DNA from: JABDCD01 sp964469525
Lineage (GTDB): Bacteria; Pseudomonadota; Alphaproteobacteria; Rickettsiales; SXRF01
Reading direction: 5' to 3'
Length of the DNA stretch: 49,617 bases
NCBI GenBank assembly: GCA_964469525.1
Contig: CAYXYU010000014.1
Span: 1-49,617 of the forward strand
Part shown: positions 48,806 to 49,617 of the stretch, in pieces
Numbering within the stretch: the first letter of the stretch is position 1
Layout of the letters: each line of letters begins with the position of its first letter
Notes under the pieces: generated by a model
What the model was told of the DNA's origin: nothing
The model's input: only the letters and a program-made list of their open reading frames with translations
The model's database searches: none
Program-made: the position numbers and the translations under genes

Positions 48806-49181
48806 CCTTTCGTGACTGGACCCCGTAAGGAGCCGGTCGTTGATTTTGCCAAAAAACCTTTAAATTGGGGCTTTTAGGTGGAATCTGTTGTTTGAAATTG
48901 TGAAGAGCATTTAAGCGCAGGTGGCGTTCGTGTCGCTGCTCCCGGTCTTTTCGGAGGCCGATGAGTAGTTGAAATCAACAGCACAACGTCACTTTGTGCA
49001 GTAACTGACAATCTTCGGATTGTCAGAGACGCAAACAAAACATTATCGGTATAAGTCCGAGGTGCATCCGGTAATGGTGATGTTGTGCGTGTTTCCGAAA
49101 ATTTGAGCCCTATCTATCGATAGGGAATTTGCCAGAGGTTTATCGAGACTTCGGTCTGATAAGCTTTTCTGACAGAGTCAA
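48806..49181 (+). other. rRNA leader region
   Basis: This is a non-coding stretch between the promoter and 16S rRNA. Perfect hairpins are visible: CTGACAATC-TTCG-GATTGTCAG (49005-49026, a very stable UUCG tetraloop) and CCCTATC-TATC-GATAGGG (49108-49125). They may be processing or antitermination structures. I see no open frame or tRNA here. Confidence 0.6.

Positions 49182-49617
<436 letters not shown>

Noticed and set aside
48613..48852. A 79-residue minus-strand frame upstream of 16S rRNA
   Set aside because: It overlaps the DUF488 start and the rRNA promoter region, has no ribosome-binding site and no protein-like pattern.

Overview
The window is a 49.6-kb piece of an alphaproteobacterial chromosome. 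The evidence is a 16S rRNA gene entering at the right end with a short alphaproteobacterial-type V3 region, a split pntAA/pntAB/pntB transhydrogenase, the fliF-fliG-fliH-fliN-flbD-flhA flagellar order with a Caulobacter-like FlbD, and the recG/sdhE/mfd neighbourhood. The genus cannot be fixed by eye. Most of the DNA is GC-rich and ordinary; a low-GC island at about 20.4-22.5 kb carries an ankyrin-repeat protein.

Layout. 1-8.2 kb: 3' part of the proton-pumping pyrophosphatase hppA; a minus-strand operon xseB-ispA-YqaA-like; a small low-GC orphan; and a transhydrogenase operon pntAA-(unknown)-pntAB-(unknown)-pntB with two extra membrane-protein genes woven in by short overlaps. 8.4-10.6 kb: folE-argE-apaG. 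10.7-15.1 kb: an NAAA/acid-ceramidase-like amidase, an LplT-like flippase and an Aas-like acyltransferase/acyl-ACP synthetase, which together look like a lysophospholipid and fatty-acid recycling set. 15.2-22.7 kb: two secreted ankyrin proteins, htpG with a tiny membrane protein, a PAS-GGDEF diguanylate cyclase, two unknown genes and tRNA-Pro(CGG). 22.7-35.3 kb: a long-chain polyprenyl diphosphate synthase, then a minus-strand flagellar block (fliF, fliG, fliH/flbE, fliN, flbD, flhA, flhF, flhG and a FliK-like protein). 35.6-39.6 kb: MarR-type regulator, sugar-phosphate nucleotidyltransferase, parE and small genes. 39.7-48.7 kb: mfd-sdhE on the minus strand, a PAS/degenerate-GGDEF protein, recG, a GlcNAc-transferase-like gene and a DUF488 protein. 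48.7-49.6 kb: rRNA promoter, leader and the start of 16S rRNA.

The most unusual feature is the density and variety of palindromic repeats. I see three classes. (A) Two-hairpin 'GTCAT...ATCCA...TGGAT...ATGAC' elements, nearly all lying 0-6 nt from a stop codon, plus one of exactly 99 bp inserted in frame inside the DUF488 gene. (B) Larger 'SPLVGEG...PPPQGG'-coding elements inserted in frame in recG and mfd, with a related stretch in flhF. (C) Palindromes whose two arms are each built from tandem copies of a 7-bp (sometimes 8-bp) word, with a different word at almost every locus. These fill four consecutive gaps of the flagellar cluster, straddle the sdhE/mfd junction, abut the recG start, and lie in frame inside both recG and mfd. 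One 217-bp site shows one class nested inside another. Both DNA-repair helicases therefore carry several short in-frame repeat-derived insertions. Class C resembles in form the heptameric STRR repeats known from cyanobacteria, and is the strongest candidate here for something not well described.
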